A DNA stretch of 5,739 bases from Litorivivens sp047622145 (GTDB lineage Bacteria; Pseudomonadota; Gammaproteobacteria; Pseudomonadales; Spongiibacteraceae), in assembly GCA_047622145.1 (NCBI GenBank), contig JBLHMO010000176.1:1-5739 (forward strand). The letters are read 5' to 3'. Of the stretch, positions 5,519 to 5,739 are shown in pieces (the stretch's first letter is position 1; the number at the start of each line of letters is the position of its first letter). The notes under the pieces are model-generated. The model saw only the letters and a list, made by a program, of their open reading frames with translations. It did no database searches and had not been told where the DNA came from. A program made the translations under genes and the position numbers.

Positions 5519-5739
5519 ATGAGTGAACTAGTTTTCGTTTTCAGCAATGCGGTCGATGGCCGCGACGATGAATGTAACGATTGGTACAACAACGTGCATT
5601 TGCAGGAAGTTGCTGCGGTAAAAGGTATTCGCTGCGCCCAGCGTTTTACTTTGTCCGATACCCAGATAAATGATGAGCAAGGCTATCGCTATGTCGCTAT
5701 CTATGAAGTGGAAGATGAGGTGGGTGCCGAAGCAGCGGT
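5519..5739 (+). CDS. Small dimeric alpha/beta-barrel-like protein (3' end cut by window)
   Basis: The first 73 codons of a gene that runs off the right edge. The start MSELVFVFSNAVDGRDDECN, then DWYNNVHLQEV (21-31), GIRCAQRF (36-43) and a strand YRYVAIYEVE (56-65), follow the pattern of small ferredoxin-fold proteins that form dimeric alpha/beta barrels (N-x2-GR-x2-E-x-N-x-WY-x3-H, then a G-x3-AQRF strand). Proteins of this kind, often annotated as DUF4286-like or EthD-like, are frequent partners of oxidative degradation genes, but their biochemical role is mostly unknown. GGAG sits 7 nt before the ATG, and the gap to the P450 stop is 37 bp with no terminator, so co-transcription is likely. 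The His at residue 27 and the WY pair are the most conserved-looking positions. Family placement is by pattern recognition and remains tentative. Confidence 0.72.
   Translation, partial: MSELVFVFSNAVDGRDDECNDWYNNVHLQEVAAVKGIRCAQRFTLSDTQINDEQGYRYVAIYEVEDEVGAEAA

Overview
The window reads as a compact catabolic or accessory locus from a proteobacterium. Moderate GC, strong Shine-Dalgarno sites and the mix of protein families fit best with a gammaproteobacterium, possibly marine. That placement is inferred from protein style, since no rRNA or marker gene is present.

Layout. An AT-rich intergenic region (4006-4152) divides two divergent blocks. Rightward lie a complete bacterial cytochrome P450 (4153-5481) and, 37 bp on, the start of a small protein resembling the dimeric alpha/beta-barrel fold (5519 to the window edge); these look like one operon. 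Leftward lie a broken ketol-acid reductoisomerase-like gene (3605-4005), a luciferase-like (LLM, F420/FMN-type) oxidoreductase (2670-3581) and a bile acid:sodium symporter-family transporter (1698-2642). These are spaced 23 and 27 bp apart and look like a second operon. Beyond a 133-bp gap is a 499-residue regulator made of two complete FadR-type GntR units fused in tandem (65-1564), starting with TTG.

How it may work together (inference). The P450, the LLM oxidoreductase and a BASS-family transporter suggest import and oxidative conversion of a hydrophobic organic acid, such as a steroid-like, terpenoid or fatty compound. The tandem FadR protein is the obvious local regulator. An 18-bp imperfect palindrome (4095-4112) with a GT-NN-AC core sits over the proposed -10 box of the P450 promoter and is the best operator candidate.

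Most notable points: the double-FadR fusion, the operator-like palindrome between the divergent operons, and the KARI remnant, which keeps recognisable N- and C-terminal ends but has lost the middle of the enzyme and slipped frame several times. No tRNA, rRNA, CRISPR array, insertion sequence or convincing strong terminator was seen.
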